Assembly (NCBI GenBank): GCA_965233675.1
Contig: OZ247498.1
Location: 4,836,001-4,900,000, forward strand
Reading direction: 5' to 3'
DNA from: SZUA-309 sp965233675
GTDB lineage: Bacteria; Pseudomonadota; Gammaproteobacteria; Pseudomonadales; Azotimanducaceae
Length of the DNA stretch: 64,000 nucleotides
Shown here: positions 17,264-24,579 of the stretch, one piece after another
How the letters are laid out: every line of letters begins with the position of its first letter
Position numbering within the stretch: position 1 is the stretch's first letter
The notes under the pieces: generated by a model
Told to the model about the DNA's origin: nothing
Databases searched by the model: none
Seen by the model: only the letters and a program-made list of their open reading frames with translations
Translations under genes and position numbers: made by a program

Positions 17264-18262
17264 CTAGAGCGTGCGCCGGTAGGCGTCATAGGACGCCAGC
17301 GCCGGATCGAAATCCACATCGCCCGGCGCGTCCTGCCAGATGGCCACGGTCCAGTCATTGGACAGGCGGGAGGCCGGATGGCTGAACTCCGCCCAGGGAA
17401 AATCCTCGTCGCCGAAAAAGTCTTCCGGGGAAAGGCCCGCCAGAAACACGGCCATGTCGCCGGCGGCCAGTGCGTTGACCAGAGCCTGGGGTGCCCCGGA
17501 TGCGCCTGCCCGCTGTGCCTGTTCCACCACATCCGCGGCAGAGAGGATGGCAAGCCGCCAGATCTGCCCGTTGCTTTTCAGCATCAGAAAGCCCGGCGGA
17601 TCATCCAGCAGGTAGTATTCCACCAGATTGTTTTCGGCCATCAGTCCGTGCACCCAGTGCGCGACGACCGGGTCGGTCAGGAAGGCGGGCGGGTCGATGG
17701 CGAGCATGGATTTCAGTCGCACGATGTGCTGATTGAAATACTCCTGAACAAGCTCCACCACGAAGTCGTGAGTCACCTGAATCGGATCGTCTTTCTGCTT
17801 GGGAATGAAGCGGTGGATGATTCCGGCATTGAATGCCTCCACCGCCAGTTTCTCGTCCGCCACGCCGGTGAGCATCGCCCGGCGGATATGCGTGTCTTCG
17901 AGCACTTCGCAGAACTTGAGGCCGTTGAGGGAGGGCATGGCGTAATCCACCACCAGCACTGAGTTGCGGCGGAAACGATCAACGTGGCTGATTTCCTGTT
18001 CGATCAGACTCAGATCCAGATGGATGACCGTCTCGTTGGCGTTCCGCTGCAGAGAGAAACAGCGATCCATGAGGGGTTCGAGCGGAATCGGCTGGTTGAG
18101 ATATTCGAGCGCTTCCTCCGGATCACTGAACGTGCGGCAGGCCCAGTCCCCGGGCAGTTCCAGCTCCAGGCTGTCGAGAAACGACTGGTTGTCGTCCACG
18201 ATGCACAGGGTAGTGGGGTGGTAGTAGGGGGACAGGGTCAGCTGGGATGTGTCTGAAGGCAT
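17264..18262 (-). CDS. Response-regulator-like protein with interrupted receiver domain
   Basis: This 332-residue protein has a receiver-like fold. The acidic pair DD (23-24), the likely phospho-acceptor Asp106 in LVVDYAMPSLNG, Thr132 (MLTG) and Lys155 (FIPK) are in receiver order. A segment of about 45 residues (about 55-98) is inserted between the acidic pair and the phospho-acceptor strand. Residues 160-332 form a second domain that I do not recognise; it contains EYYLLDDPPGFLML and no DNA-binding helix-turn-helix or GGDEF/EAL signature. It is followed upstream on the same strand, 10 bp away, by a ribbon-helix-helix gene, and the two are probably one operon. The output partner is unknown. 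Confidence 0.75.
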   Translation of the reverse strand: MPSDTSQLTLSPYYHPTTLCIVDDNQSFLDSLELELPGDWACRTFSDPEEALEYLNQPIPLEPLMDRCFSLQRNANETVIHLDLSLIEQEISHVDRFRRNSVLVVDYAMPSLNGLKFCEVLEDTHIRRAMLTGVADEKLAVEAFNAGIIHRFIPKQKDDPIQVTHDFVVELVQEYFNQHIVRLKSMLAIDPPAFLTDPVVAHWVHGLMAENNLVEYYLLDDPPGFLMLKSNGQIWRLAILSAADVVEQAQRAGASGAPQALVNALAAGDMAVFLAGLSPEDFFGDEDFPWAEFSHPASRLSNDWTVAIWQDAPGDVDFDPALASYDAYRRTL

Positions 18263-18272
18263 GTTCGATTCT

Positions 18273-18617
18273 CTAGGAAAGCAGATTCCGCAGGGCTTCC
18301 TGCTTCTTGCCCGACATCCGGCGATAGGCGCGGATCAGGGCTTCTTCTTCTTCGCTGAGTTCGCGTCGGAACAGATCCTCGATCTGCTCGTGCAGGGCGA
18401 GGTCCGGGTCGATGCTGCCGGTCCCATCAGGGAGGCCGCTGAACGTCTGGTGGAGGCGCGCTACAATGTCCGAATTCATGCTGCGCCTGTAATGGCGGGC
18501 GGATTCCCGAATCTGATCCCTCATGGCTTGCGGAAGACGGACCATGTATTTGTAGGGTTGTTCTTTCATGTGCGGCTCGTCCGGCTGTTCCGGTTCTGAC
18601 TGAATCTGTGTGTGCAT
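18273..18617 (-). CDS. Arc-like ribbon-helix-helix protein
   Basis: This is a small protein of 114 residues from ATG 18617, or 98 from ATG 18569. The core KYMVRLPQAMRDQIRESA followed by RRSMNSDIVARL matches Arc/Mnt-type ribbon-helix-helix DNA-binding domains: a beta-strand with alternating residues, then two helices. The C-terminal half is acidic and helical (EEEEALIRAYRRM), perhaps for oligomerisation. The N-terminal 16 residues from 18617 are polar and family-unlike, so 18569 may be the true start. It lies directly upstream of the receiver-like gene in the same direction, which suggests a joint regulatory unit. Targets are unknown. Confidence 0.8.
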   Translation of the reverse strand: MHTQIQSEPEQPDEPHMKEQPYKYMVRLPQAMRDQIRESARHYRRSMNSDIVARLHQTFSGLPDGTGSIDPDLALHEQIEDLFRRELSEEEEALIRAYRRMSGKKQEALRNLLS

Positions 18618-18780
18618 CCGGCTGGATACTTCGTCTGAAATCGGGGTGTAGGCAAAGCACCTGACCGAATCTAGCGGCGATACCGGGTCCGGACAAGGGT
18701 GGCAATGTGATATCACGCGGCGGATCCGGCGCTGGATCGAGCAGATGCGGACGGGATCAACGGGTTGGGAGGAGAGCGCT

Positions 18781-19548
18781 TTGAACCAGAAAATGCAGCC
18801 ACTGCAGCGGCAGAACATTCGTCTGGCTGCCACGGTCGTGCTGATGCGGGATACGGACACCAAGCCTGAAGTCTTCATGCTGAAGCGTCCCGGTGGTGGA
18901 GATTTCCCGGATCTGCACGTATTTCCCGGTGGCAAGGTCGACGACCAGGATCTGCTGGATGATCAGGTGCGTGGTTGCACCTCAGCGGTTGCCAATCGTC
19001 TGCTCGGACTTCAGGCAGGCGGGCTCCGGTACTGGGTGACGGCGATCCGGGAATGCTTCGAGGAGTGCGGTGTGCTGCTCGCGCGGCGGGATGGTGAATT
19101 CCTGACGTTGAACGACCAGGGGGAGGTGGCCCGTTTTGACGGTTACCGGCAATCGCTGATCGAGGGCCGGATGACGATGGCAGATCTGTGCCGGAAAGAG
19201 TCGCTGGTGCTGGCGGCTGACTGCCTGCTGTATCACAGCCACTGGCTAACGCCGGAATCTGCGCCGCGCCGGTTCGACACCCGGTTTTTCGTCGCCCGAA
19301 TGCCGCCGGCACAGGATACGGCGGCGCATGCGGAAGAAACGGTGGGCGAGCACTGGGTTTCGCCACAGGCAGCCCTCGACGAAGCCGCCGCCGGTCGCTG
19401 GCAGATGATCTCCCCGACCACCACCACGCTGGCCACACTGGAACCGTTCGCCACGGTTGCGGACGCGTTCGCGGCGGTGGCGGAAGAGACGCATCTGCCG
19501 CCGCTCACCGACGCACTTTCTTTCCAGGGCATGCAGTCCCTCCGATGA
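18781..19548 (+). CDS. NUDIX hydrolase (NUDT19/coenzyme-A-pyrophosphatase-like)
   Basis: This protein of about 255 residues has a split NUDIX box: FPGGKVDD near residue 45 and AIRECFEECGVLL near 85, separated by about 30 residues, as in the NUDT7/NUDT19 group that cleaves CoA or acyl-CoA pyrophosphate bonds. The GGAGGAG at 18769-18774 is well placed for the TTG at 18781; an ATG at 18793 is the alternative. The stop overlaps the ABC ATPase start (ATGA), making this the first gene of a five-gene coupled operon ending in another NUDIX gene. Substrate is inferred from the family only. Confidence 0.88.
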   Translation: MNQKMQPLQRQNIRLAATVVLMRDTDTKPEVFMLKRPGGGDFPDLHVFPGGKVDDQDLLDDQVRGCTSAVANRLLGLQAGGLRYWVTAIRECFEECGVLLARRDGEFLTLNDQGEVARFDGYRQSLIEGRMTMADLCRKESLVLAADCLLYHSHWLTPESAPRRFDTRFFVARMPPAQDTAAHAEETVGEHWVSPQAALDEAAAGRWQMISPTTTTLATLEPFATVADAFAAVAEETHLPPLTDALSFQGMQSLR

Positions 19549-20219
19549 GTCCGGTCCTGAGTGTTCGTTCGCTCAGCAAGACGTTTCTCGATGGCGACGT
19601 GGCCCGTTCGGTGCTCGAGGCGGTCGATCTGGATCTGGACAGCGGAGAAGTGCTGGCGCTGATGGGGCCGAGTGGTTCCGGTAAATCAACGCTGTTGAAT
19701 CTGCTGGCCGGATTGCTCGAACCGGATACGGGCTCCATCGTGCTGACCGGCGCGGACGGACCTCAGGTGGTGACGGATATGGGGGAAGCGGCACGCACCC
19801 GGCTGCGGCGGCGTCAGATCGGCTATGTCTTTCAGTTCTTTAATCTGATTCCGACTCTGACGGTGCGGGAAAACGTGCTGCTGCCTCTGGAATTGAACCG
19901 TCTTGCCCATCTCGAGGCCGAGGCGCTGGGGCGGCTGGCGGCGCTGGGGCTCGGCGAGCGTCTCGATGACTTTCCCGGGCATCTGTCCGGCGGCGAACGG
20001 CAACGTACAGCGATTGCCCGGGCCATGGCCCATCGCCCGCCACTGGTTCTGGCGGACGAACCCACCGGAAATCTGGATGCGCAGACCGCCGCTCAGGTTG
20101 CCGGGCGGCTGATCGACGAGGTTCGGATCCTCTCCGGTGGTCTGGTGATGGCAACCCACAGCGAGCAGATTGCCGGCCTGGCCGACCGGGTGGTACGGCT
20201 CGATAAGTTAACCCTTTGA
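19545..20219 (+). CDS. ABC transporter ATP-binding protein (LolD/AttE-like)
   Basis: This 224-residue ABC ATPase of the MacB/LolD class has Walker A GPSGSGKST (about 43-51), Q-loop near VFQFFN, signature LSGGERQR (about 146-153) and Walker B LVLADEPTGNLD (about 166-177). ATPases of this class pair with FtsX-type permeases to move lipids or lipoproteins rather than import solutes. Next come an FtsX-type permease and an AttH-like lipoprotein, an order that matches the Agrobacterium attEFGH genes. It is coupled to the upstream NUDIX gene by an ATGA overlap. Confidence 0.93.
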   Translation: MSPVLSVRSLSKTFLDGDVARSVLEAVDLDLDSGEVLALMGPSGSGKSTLLNLLAGLLEPDTGSIVLTGADGPQVVTDMGEAARTRLRRRQIGYVFQFFNLIPTLTVRENVLLPLELNRLAHLEAEALGRLAALGLGERLDDFPGHLSGGERQRTAIARAMAHRPPLVLADEPTGNLDAQTAAQVAGRLIDEVRILSGGLVMATHSEQIAGLADRVVRLDKLTL

Positions 20220-20223
20220 GTCC

Positions 20224-22599
20224 GTGGTGAAGTTACTGACCCTCAGCCAGCTGCGCTTTTTTCGGCTGGCCCCCTGGAGCACGCTGACCGTGCTGCTGGG
20301 CGTCACGCTGGCGGTGAGTTCCATCGTTGCCGTGCACCAGATCAGCCAGCGGGTGGTGGAGAGTCTTTCGGCCGTTACACCGCCTCATCTTGCCGGAGTG
20401 ACACACCGGCTGAGCCGGCCGGGTATGACCATGGCGGACTATTTCGAGTTACGAACCCGGTGGCGGGCAGGAGAACTCGAAGAAGTCGTTGCCCTGATGC
20501 CCGTGGTCGAGGGTGAGCTGGCAGGCACCCGGCTGCTGGGTGTGGATGCGTTCTCCGGCGTTCCGGCGGCGATCGGTCTGGCGCTGTTGCTGCCCGATCA
20601 GGTGCTGGCCGGCGACGCTTCGGGCCGGCGGATTGGTGACCGTATCGAGGCGCAAGGCGGTCCTCTGGAAGTGGCCCACCTGGTCTCCGGATTGCCGGAA
20701 AATCTCCTGGTGACCGACATCGGCAGCGCTCAGATCGCGCTGGGCCGGGACGATGAAGCCCTCGACGGAGTGGCCGTGGTCGTTCGCTCTCCGAGCCAGC
20801 AGATCATCGAGTGGCTCGATCGGCTGCTTCCGGGCTTTTCAGCCGGGATCGGATTTCAGACTCTGACGGTGCCGGGCTGGACGGTGACCGAGGCCGCCGC
20901 CAGTGAGCCCACGCTGGCATTCTCCCGTTCGGTGTTGTTCAACCTGGGTGCGCTCGGCAGCCTGGCGCTGGTGGTGGCCTGGCTGCTTGTCTATCAGGTC
21001 AGCGTCATCTGGCTGCGCCGTCGAGCCATCACCCTCAACCGTCTGCGCCAGATGGGCGTTTCCGAATGGGAGTTGCGCCGGGTGTTTCTGCTCAGCCTGC
21101 TGCTTCTCGGGCTGGTTTCCAGCCTGCTCGGCACCCTGCTTGGCGACTGGCTGGCCGCAGGTCTTGCCGGTATCGCCACAGGTTTCAGTGATGCGTTGCC
21201 GGCGGTGGGCCTCGACCGCTGGGTGCTCGCCAAGGCGGGTGGCAGTGCGCTGTTCGTCTGTCTGCTGGGCGGGTGGCTCGCCTGTCAGCGGGAGTCGGAT
21301 CCGACCAGCGGCAGGATGGTCTTCCGCGGCGTCTGGTTCCTGATGGCGGTGGCCGGCGTCTACGGGCTCCTGTTTGATACGTCGCTGCTCGGTGGGTTTG
21401 CCGCCATTGCCGCTGCTGCCGTCCTCACACTGGTGGTGATTCCAACGTTGCTGGCTGTCTGCAAGCGTCTGGCCACCCGGCCGGGAAAGCGTGGGCGTCG
21501 GCGTGCCGGGCCGTTTGTCCGGATCGGGGTGCGGGAGATGCTGTGGTATCCGAATGACCTGGGCATCGCCATCGGCGCGCTGGTTCTGGCGCTGGCTACC
21601 AGTGTGGCCATGGCTCTGATGGTGGACAGTTTCCGTTCGGATTTCGAAGCCATGCTCAGCCAGCGAGTGGTGCACGATGTATTCGTCAACGCAGCGTCCG
21701 GCGAGGACCTGAGTGAACTGGCCGATCGGCTTGAAGCGCTGGCAGGCGTCCACAGAGTTCAGCGCTACGGTCGCGCGCTGGAAACCGTTGCCGGGCGCCG
21801 GGTGGTGGTTGGCTACAGTCGTCTCGACGATCAGGAGAGTGCGCGCTACGGACTGACCGAGGCTTTGCCCGGGGGCAGCCTGATTGCCAGTGAAAGACTG
21901 GCACGCGAGTTGGGGCTGGTGACCGGCGATCGGATCGTGCTCGCGGGTACGACATTTCAGCTGGCGGGGACTTTTCCAGGCTATGGGGACAGCACGTTGC
22001 GGATCGTTCTGGATGAGGCCGATGCCGCGCGGATCGGGCTCGACCTGCGCTATGACCGCCTCAGCATCGCGACGGACGACGAAGCCAGGGTCATCGAGGT
22101 GGTGCGCAGCGCTCTGCCTCGCGTACAGGTGCAGGCGCGGGGTGCCATTCGGGACCAGGCGTTGCGCATTTTCGATCAGACTTTTGCCATCACCCGGGCG
22201 CTGACCCTGCTGGCCCTGGTCGTCGCCAGCGTTGGCTTGTACAACGCCCTGCTGGCGCTGGAACTGCTTCAGCAACCGACCCGTCGTCTGCTCCACAGCA
22301 TGGGGACGAGTGCGGGAGAGCAGCGCCTGGTCTCCGCTTGCCGGGTGGGGGCAGTGGGTGTGGCTGCCTTGCTGCTGGCGCTGCCCCTGGGCCTGATCAT
22401 GGGCTGGTTACTCTGCGGAGTGATCAACCCCCGGGCCTTCGGTTGGAGCCTGACTCTGGAAGTCTCTGCCGGATCCTTTCTCTGGCCGGTGCTTTCCGCG
22501 GGGGTGGCGATGCTCGTGGTCGGTCTGGCGCCGCTCCCGGTGGAACGGGCCAGCGACAGCGGCTCGCTGGAGACGGGGGCGTTCGATGGACCGGTCTGA
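20224..22599 (+). CDS. FtsX-type ABC permease, two fused halves (AttFG-like)
   Basis: This 791-residue permease has about ten hydrophobic segments in the pattern of two FtsX-type units. There is an N-terminal helix (about 15-35) with a large extracytoplasmic domain, a three-helix block near 235-330, further helices near 370-400 and 440-465, a second extracytoplasmic domain (about 480-640), and a final helix cluster to 780. Such permeases work by mechanotransmission, extracting lipids or lipoproteins from the membrane. It starts with GTG at 20224, 4 bp after the ATPase gene, and overlaps the AttH-like gene by 14 bp. The fused arrangement replaces the separate attF and attG genes. Confidence 0.9.
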   Translation: MVKLLTLSQLRFFRLAPWSTLTVLLGVTLAVSSIVAVHQISQRVVESLSAVTPPHLAGVTHRLSRPGMTMADYFELRTRWRAGELEEVVALMPVVEGELAGTRLLGVDAFSGVPAAIGLALLLPDQVLAGDASGRRIGDRIEAQGGPLEVAHLVSGLPENLLVTDIGSAQIALGRDDEALDGVAVVVRSPSQQIIEWLDRLLPGFSAGIGFQTLTVPGWTVTEAAASEPTLAFSRSVLFNLGALGSLALVVAWLLVYQVSVIWLRRRAITLNRLRQMGVSEWELRRVFLLSLLLLGLVSSLLGTLLGDWLAAGLAGIATGFSDALPAVGLDRWVLAKAGGSALFVCLLGGWLACQRESDPTSGRMVFRGVWFLMAVAGVYGLLFDTSLLGGFAAIAAAAVLTLVVIPTLLAVCKRLATRPGKRGRRRAGPFVRIGVREMLWYPNDLGIAIGALVLALATSVAMALMVDSFRSDFEAMLSQRVVHDVFVNAASGEDLSELADRLEALAGVHRVQRYGRALETVAGRRVVVGYSRLDDQESARYGLTEALPGGSLIASERLARELGLVTGDRIVLAGTTFQLAGTFPGYGDSTLRIVLDEADAARIGLDLRYDRLSIATDDEARVIEVVRSALPRVQVQARGAIRDQALRIFDQTFAITRALTLLALVVASVGLYNALLALELLQQPTRRLLHSMGTSAGEQRLVSACRVGAVGVAALLLALPLGLIMGWLLCGVINPRAFGWSLTLEVSAGSFLWPVLSAGVAMLVVGLAPLPVERASDSGSLETGAFDGPV

Positions 22600-23797
22600 T
22601 CTTTTGTCGCGCCCCAGGCGGTTTTTGCGCCCCAGGCGGTTGTCGCACGCCTGGTGGTGGTTGCGGGTGGGCCAGGTCCTGGTCCTGATATGTCTGCAGA
22701 ATGCCTGCAGTGAGGATGCCGACCGGTCGCCGCTGTCCGGTGCTCAACTGCGGCTCGGCAGTGTGCTCGGTGAAACGGCGCTGGTGGGCTTTCCCCGGGC
22801 GGAAGCACCGAGAGACTTCGTCTTCCCGGAAGACCATGGCCCGCACCCGGCCTATCGAAGCGAATGGTGGTACCTGACTCTGGTGCTGGCGGATGATGCC
22901 GGCCGGGACCTGGGCGTGCAGTTCACGCTCTTTCGCCAGGCGCTGACGCCTGCAGTCTCCGCAGCGGGTAACCGCTGGCAGAGCAACCAGATCTACCTGG
23001 CCCACTTCGCCGTCAGTGATTCGGCCACCGGGCACAGCTCGGATGAGCGCTTTGCCCGGGGTCACCCTGAACTCGTGGGGGTCGAAGCGGCACCGTTCGC
23101 GCTCTGGCTCGAGGACTGGCGGCTGACGGAAACCGCCGGACGCTGGCGCTTACAGGCGACCACGCCGGCGTCCCGGGTTGAACTGGAGCTGGATATGGCC
23201 GTACCCGTCATCCTCCAGGGCGAGGCGGGGCTGAGCCGGAAAGGGCCGAATCAGGCTTCCTACTACTATTCCATGCCCGGCATACCCGCGTCGGGGACGG
23301 TCTGGGTCAATGATGAGCCTCGCGCCGTGCAGGGGCTCGGTTGGCTGGACCGGGAATGGAGCACCAGCGTGCTCTCCGAAGGCCAGGTGGGCTGGGACTG
23401 GTTTGCCCTGCAACTCGACGATGGTCGCCGATTGATGGCCTTTCAATTGCGCCGGCGGGATGGGCAGAGGGACGAATACGATCAGGGCATGCTGGTGCGG
23501 GCCGACGGTGTTGCACGGCATCTGCAGGCGGCGGATTTCACCCTGATCCCCACCCGCTACTGGCAGGATGACGAGGGGACCCAGTGGCCGGTTGCCTGGC
23601 GGATTGCGCTGGGAGAAGAGCTTTTCCACGTGGAGGCTGTGCTGGACGATCAGAAGATGGCAACCAGCATCCGTTACTGGGAAGGCATGGTGGCCGTGCT
23701 CGACAGCGAGCGGCGGCGCATTGGACGGGGTTATCTCGAGCTGACCGGCTACGAGGGCCCTGCCCGACAACGGGAAGGAGGCGTAAGTGACCGATGA
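22586..23797 (+). CDS. AttH/CrtC-like lipocalin-fold lipoprotein
   Basis: This 403-residue protein belongs to the AttH / carotenoid 1,2-hydratase-like (lipocalin-like) family. The motifs HPAYRSEWWYLT near residue 90 and LGWLDREWST near 252 are typical. The N-terminus is Arg-rich, then hydrophobic (about 24-38), and ends in a possible lipobox LQNAC, so it is likely a lipoprotein. The first residues are encoded by a near-perfect 18-bp tandem duplication (22609-22641). Its link to an ABC exporter suggests a role in lipid or lipoprotein trafficking; carotenoid hydration is not supported by any carotenoid gene here. It overlaps the following NUDIX gene by 11 bp. Confidence 0.87.
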   Translation: MDRSDLLSRPRRFLRPRRLSHAWWWLRVGQVLVLICLQNACSEDADRSPLSGAQLRLGSVLGETALVGFPRAEAPRDFVFPEDHGPHPAYRSEWWYLTLVLADDAGRDLGVQFTLFRQALTPAVSAAGNRWQSNQIYLAHFAVSDSATGHSSDERFARGHPELVGVEAAPFALWLEDWRLTETAGRWRLQATTPASRVELELDMAVPVILQGEAGLSRKGPNQASYYYSMPGIPASGTVWVNDEPRAVQGLGWLDREWSTSVLSEGQVGWDWFALQLDDGRRLMAFQLRRRDGQRDEYDQGMLVRADGVARHLQAADFTLIPTRYWQDDEGTQWPVAWRIALGEELFHVEAVLDDQKMATSIRYWEGMVAVLDSERRRIGRGYLELTGYEGPARQREGGVSDR

Positions 23798-24392
23798 CGA
23801 ATTGCGCTGGCGCCGAGTCGCCAGCCAGGCGGGACCCGAATTGCCGCTGTTCACTGTGCGGCTGGATGAGATGGAACACCCGAAGTCCGGTGATGTGCTG
23901 TCCCGCCTGGTGCTGTCCAGCGTCGACTGGGTGAACATGGTGGCGCTCACCCGTACGGGAGAATCCGTGATGGTGCGTCAGTACCGCTTCGGTGTGAGTT
24001 ACCCCACCCTGGAAACCCCCGGTGGCATGGTGGATCCGGGTGAGGACTCGCTGACTGCCGCGCGCCGTGAGCTCAAGGAGGAGACAGGTTACAGCGGTGG
24101 GCAGTGGCGTTATCTGGGCGCGGTGGAGCCGAACCCGGCCATTCACGATCACCTGTGCCACCACTGGCTGGCAGAAGGGGTCGAGCGGACGCACCCGCCG
24201 GCGAACACGGCCGGGGAACACATCGACGTCACCCTCATGAGCGAAGCCCAGGTGCGGGCGGCGGTCCAGGACGGCACCCTCCGGCACGCCCTGGCACTCT
24301 CCGCCCTGGCCAGAGTATTCGACCTCTGGCCCCGGCCATTCGTGCAGGACGCCATGGCCAGGCGACCGGAATCTCCTGCCCGGAGCGACTAG
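23787..24392 (+). CDS. NUDIX hydrolase (ADP-ribose pyrophosphatase-like)
   Basis: This 201-residue NUDIX hydrolase has a complete NUDIX box: GGMVDPGED followed by ARRELKEETGY (about residues 73-96), with all acidic metal ligands present. The preceding VRQYRFGVSYPTLETPGG is typical of the NudF/ADP-ribose pyrophosphatase group, which cleaves nucleoside diphosphate sugars. The start is GTG 23787, with a strong GGAAGGAGG 6-14 bp upstream, overlapping the AttH-like gene by 11 bp. It is the last gene of the five-gene operon. The exact substrate is unknown. Confidence 0.9.
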   Translation: MTDDELRWRRVASQAGPELPLFTVRLDEMEHPKSGDVLSRLVLSSVDWVNMVALTRTGESVMVRQYRFGVSYPTLETPGGMVDPGEDSLTAARRELKEETGYSGGQWRYLGAVEPNPAIHDHLCHHWLAEGVERTHPPANTAGEHIDVTLMSEAQVRAAVQDGTLRHALALSALARVFDLWPRPFVQDAMARRPESPARSD

Positions 24393-24520
24393 GCTCAGCA
24401 TGAAAAGTCCGTCACAATGGCGCATCGGTTGGTGACGGCTGGGGATGCCCTGTATCTGGCCGGGCAAACGACCCCTCGGAAGCTGCTGGAGGCCATCGGC
24501 GGCCACAGGCGGCTGGTGGA

Positions 24521-24575
24521 GCCGGGTAGAGCCGGGTAGAGCCGGGTGAGAGTACCTAGTGGAGACTAGTGGAGA
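24521..24575 (+). repeat. Two short tandem-repeat tracts before the GGDEF-EAL gene
   Basis: GCCGGGTAGA occurs at 24521-24530 and 24531-24540, with a third diverged copy GCCGGGTGAG at 24541-24550. Just after, CTAGTGGAGA is tandemly duplicated at 24556-24575. Both units are 10 bp, one helical turn. The second tract carries GGAGA, so the duplication gives two possible Shine-Dalgarno sites before ATG 24580. Confidence 0.85.
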
Positions 24576-24579
24576 ATTG

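Noticed and set aside
20839..22296. 485-residue open frame on the minus strand across the FtsX-type permease
   Set aside because: The translation is Gln/His/Gly-rich without hydrophobic core pattern, and the permease on the other strand is clearly real.
22586..23797. Carotenoid biosynthesis role for the CrtC-like gene
   Set aside because: No phytoene or other carotenoid genes are nearby, and the neighbours match attEFGH-type exporter genes.
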